Of a stretch of DNA of 64,000 nucleotides, positions 62,545 to 64,000 are shown piece by piece. The DNA lies in the NCBI RefSeq assembly GCF_000424065.1, contig NZ_AUJE01000016.1:1-64000 (forward strand), in the 5' to 3' direction. The DNA comes from Selenomonas ruminantium subsp. ruminantium ATCC 12561 (lineage in GTDB: Bacteria > Bacillota > Negativicutes > Selenomonadales > Selenomonadaceae). The first letter of the stretch is position 1; each line of letters begins with the position of its first letter. Made by a program: the position numbers and the translations under genes. The notes under the pieces are model-generated. The model was not told where the DNA came from, made no database searches, and saw only the letters and a program-made list of their open reading frames with translations.

Positions 62545-63405
62545 TTATTCAACCAGTGCTTGCAAAAGCACAAAATCAACTTCCGGCATTTCAGCCGCAT
62601 AAGCTAAAGCTTTGTCCACATCTCCCTGCACCTTTGACAGAACCGCCAGATTGGCTAAGGTTTTCGTATAATAGCTGTCAATTTCCAATGCCTTTTCCAG
62701 CAGCAATTGTGCATTAGCAAAATCCCTTGCGATAAAATAACCGCCAGCAAATTTATTTAACAGTTTGACTTTTTCAGTCAACGAAGCATCCTTAGCAAAC
62801 ACTTGTTTTATAATATCTTCTGCAGCAGCAGTGTCATTATTGCCTTGTTCCACTGTTTCTGCCTTATCTTCCATAGGCTTTAGATTGCTATCGTTTATGG
62901 GCACCGGCTGCGGCTCTTTTTCGTTCCACAATTCTGCTACCAGCGGGTAATTTTCCACTAGCCATTCCCTATCTGTACGCCAGGTGTAATCCGCCCCTTC
63001 TTTTATGTCCTCCCGCTCTGCATCTGTCAACCGCTGCGGATAATTTTGCAGGACAAATGTATATAACGCCATCGCATCATCTATACGTTCTTCTAACAGG
63101 CATATTTTTGCCAGCAGCAGACGTGCTCCTATATGTTCCGGTGCAAAGTGCAGGGTATTATCGATCCATGCGATTCCCCGTTCATAATCGCCAATCAGGA
63201 AGTACGCCTGTGCCCCCTGAAAAATCACCTCCGGATCATAGCACTGTTTTTCAATCAGTTCCGCTAACGTGCTTAATGCATCTGCATATTGCATATCGTC
63301 CATCTGCTGAGTCAGTTGAGCTTTCAATTCTTGTATCTGCTGATTTTCCAGCTTGCTTTTTTGCTGATTTTTCTTTTTATTCATTTTTTTACTATTCTTC
63401 CCCAT
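62545..63405 (-). CDS. TPR protein
   Basis: 286 residues. A Lys/Asn/Gln-rich N-terminus (residues 1-35) precedes TPR-like repeats such as FQGAQAYFLIGDYERGIAWIDN and KVKLLNKFAGGYFI. Paralogous to the protein at 51521. No catalytic motif. Upstream of the GT41 gene by 43 bases and probably its partner or substrate adaptor. Start after GGGAGG. Confidence 0.82.
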   Translation of the reverse strand: MGKNSKKMNKKKNQQKSKLENQQIQELKAQLTQQMDDMQYADALSTLAELIEKQCYDPEVIFQGAQAYFLIGDYERGIAWIDNTLHFAPEHIGARLLLAKICLLEERIDDAMALYTFVLQNYPQRLTDAEREDIKEGADYTWRTDREWLVENYPLVAELWNEKEPQPVPINDSNLKPMEDKAETVEQGNNDTAAAEDIIKQVFAKDASLTEKVKLLNKFAGGYFIARDFANAQLLLEKALEIDSYYTKTLANLAVLSKVQGDVDKALAYAAEMPEVDFVLLQALVE

Positions 63406-63429
63406 GGCAATACCTCCCGTTGTCCATAA

Positions 63430-64000
63430 TTATTCATTATTGTTATTTCGTGACAGAATATTTTTTTCCTGCTCCAAACAGTATGTCTGAGCACGCAGCA
63501 AGGATTTTTGCAAAAGGGGTACATGAGGGAACTCTTGGACAGCTTTAGTCAGTACCTTCAAACCAGCTTGGACCTCGCCCCTTTCCACCATGCTTTCTCC
63601 CTGCATCATCAGACTGTACGGCAAAAGTTCATACACCGGACTTACCGGCGACATGTTCTCCGTTGCTTCCAACCCAGCTTCTACATAGCTGAGGGCCTTC
63701 TGCCGTTCCCCCTGTTCCCACAAGTAATGACCCATTAACTGCAGAAAATAGGCGCGATCTCCTGCCTGCAGGGCCTCCTGAATCATTTCTGTTATCTTTT
63801 CCGCAGGAAGTCCGGCAGAGTAGGCAGCCTTGACGCGTATTTTATGGATATAACTGATCAATCCTGCCAGCTTATCGGAAAACTGCAGACATTTTTCACT
63901 CATGGCCAGGGCTTTTTCATATTCCCCCAGGCCATAATAACAATCCATTAAATAACGATAATCCATGGGCTGCATTTCATAATCGGAGCGTTCCTGCCTT
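63430..64000 (-). CDS. GT2-TPR-type protein, 5' part outside the window
   Basis: The frame is open to the window edge and reads RQERSDYEMQPMDYRYL at the visible start, then DCYYGLGEYEKALAM and further TPR helices. The pattern equals the TPR part of the GT2-TPR proteins at 55405 and 52491, so an N-terminal GT2 domain is expected beyond position 64000. About 190 residues visible; the ATG at 63975 is internal. Confidence 0.75.
   Translation of the reverse strand, partial: RQERSDYEMQPMDYRYLMDCYYGLGEYEKALAMSEKCLQFSDKLAGLISYIHKIRVKAAYSAGLPAEKITEMIQEALQAGDRAYFLQLMGHYLWEQGERQKALSYVEAGLEATENMSPVSPVYELLPYSLMMQGESMVERGEVQAGLKVLTKAVQEFPHVPLLQKSLLRAQTYCLEQEKNILSRNNNNE

Noticed and set aside
1-64000. CRISPR arrays, tRNA and rRNA genes
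   Set aside because: No regularly spaced repeats, no cloverleaf-type sequences and no rRNA signatures were seen.

Overview
This window looks like chromosomal DNA from a diderm, low-to-mid GC Firmicute of the Negativicutes (Selenomonas-like). Starts have strong AGGAGG-type ribosome sites. The autotransporter-type O-heptosyltransferase and the heptose genes point to an outer membrane. Most of the window is a surface-glycan / protein-glycosylation island. The left edge (1-4400) and the right end (from about 41600) are clearly richer in G+C than the middle (about 4480-33800), which is strongly A+T-rich and looks acquired.

Layout. (1) 1-4401: a candidate structured RNA, an amino-acid permease, a YigZ/IMPACT protein, a gamma-carbonic-anhydrase-like protein and two hypotheticals. 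(2) 4482-8094: GT11 fucosyltransferase-like gene, UDP-galactopyranose mutase, then on the other strand a SprA-type HExxH protein and a twice-frameshifted sialyltransferase-like gene. (3) 8132-30769, all on the minus strand: sugar-nucleotide supply (TarJ-, TarI- and Rpe-like enzymes, UDP-glucose dehydrogenase, UDP-xylose synthase) and a large set of glycosyltransferases, with a free radical SAM protein, a radical SAM-pyruvyltransferase fusion, an SGNH hydrolase, a WbuC cupin, a DegT aminotransferase and a frameshifted methyltransferase. (4) 30772-33826: a small defence-like unit (DUF1883 plus AbiGi family) with its own promoter, next to an intact IS1634-like insertion sequence. (5) 33834-42955: a methyltransferase, split transketolase, two radical SAM proteins, an HldE-like kinase/nucleotidyltransferase, an NAD-dependent epimerase, a GmhA-like isomerase and a GT-B transferase. 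I read this as an NDP-heptose-type supply cassette. (6) 43370-45324, plus strand: an NYN-domain protein and a TibC/Aah-type O-heptosyltransferase. (7) 45281-51427: opine dehydrogenase, cobalamin-dependent mutase-like protein, ATP-grasp ligase, GT-like protein and DegT aminotransferase. This is an unusual cassette with no product I can name. (8) 51521-64000: TPR proteins, GT2-TPR fusions, a GT9 protein and a 1635-residue protein with three GT41 (O-GlcNAc-transferase-like) units, the pattern expected of a flagellin or adhesin glycosylation locus.

How it works together (inference). Pentose and heptose phosphates are converted to CDP- and NDP-activated sugars, UDP-xylose, UDP-Galf and amino sugars. 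Many GT2, GT11, GT41, GT9 and heptosyl transferases use them. No Wzx flippase, Wzy polymerase or ABC exporter is seen, so at least part of the system probably modifies proteins in the cytoplasm. Several transferase or decoration genes carry homopolymer tracts or frameshifts, consistent with on/off variation or decay.
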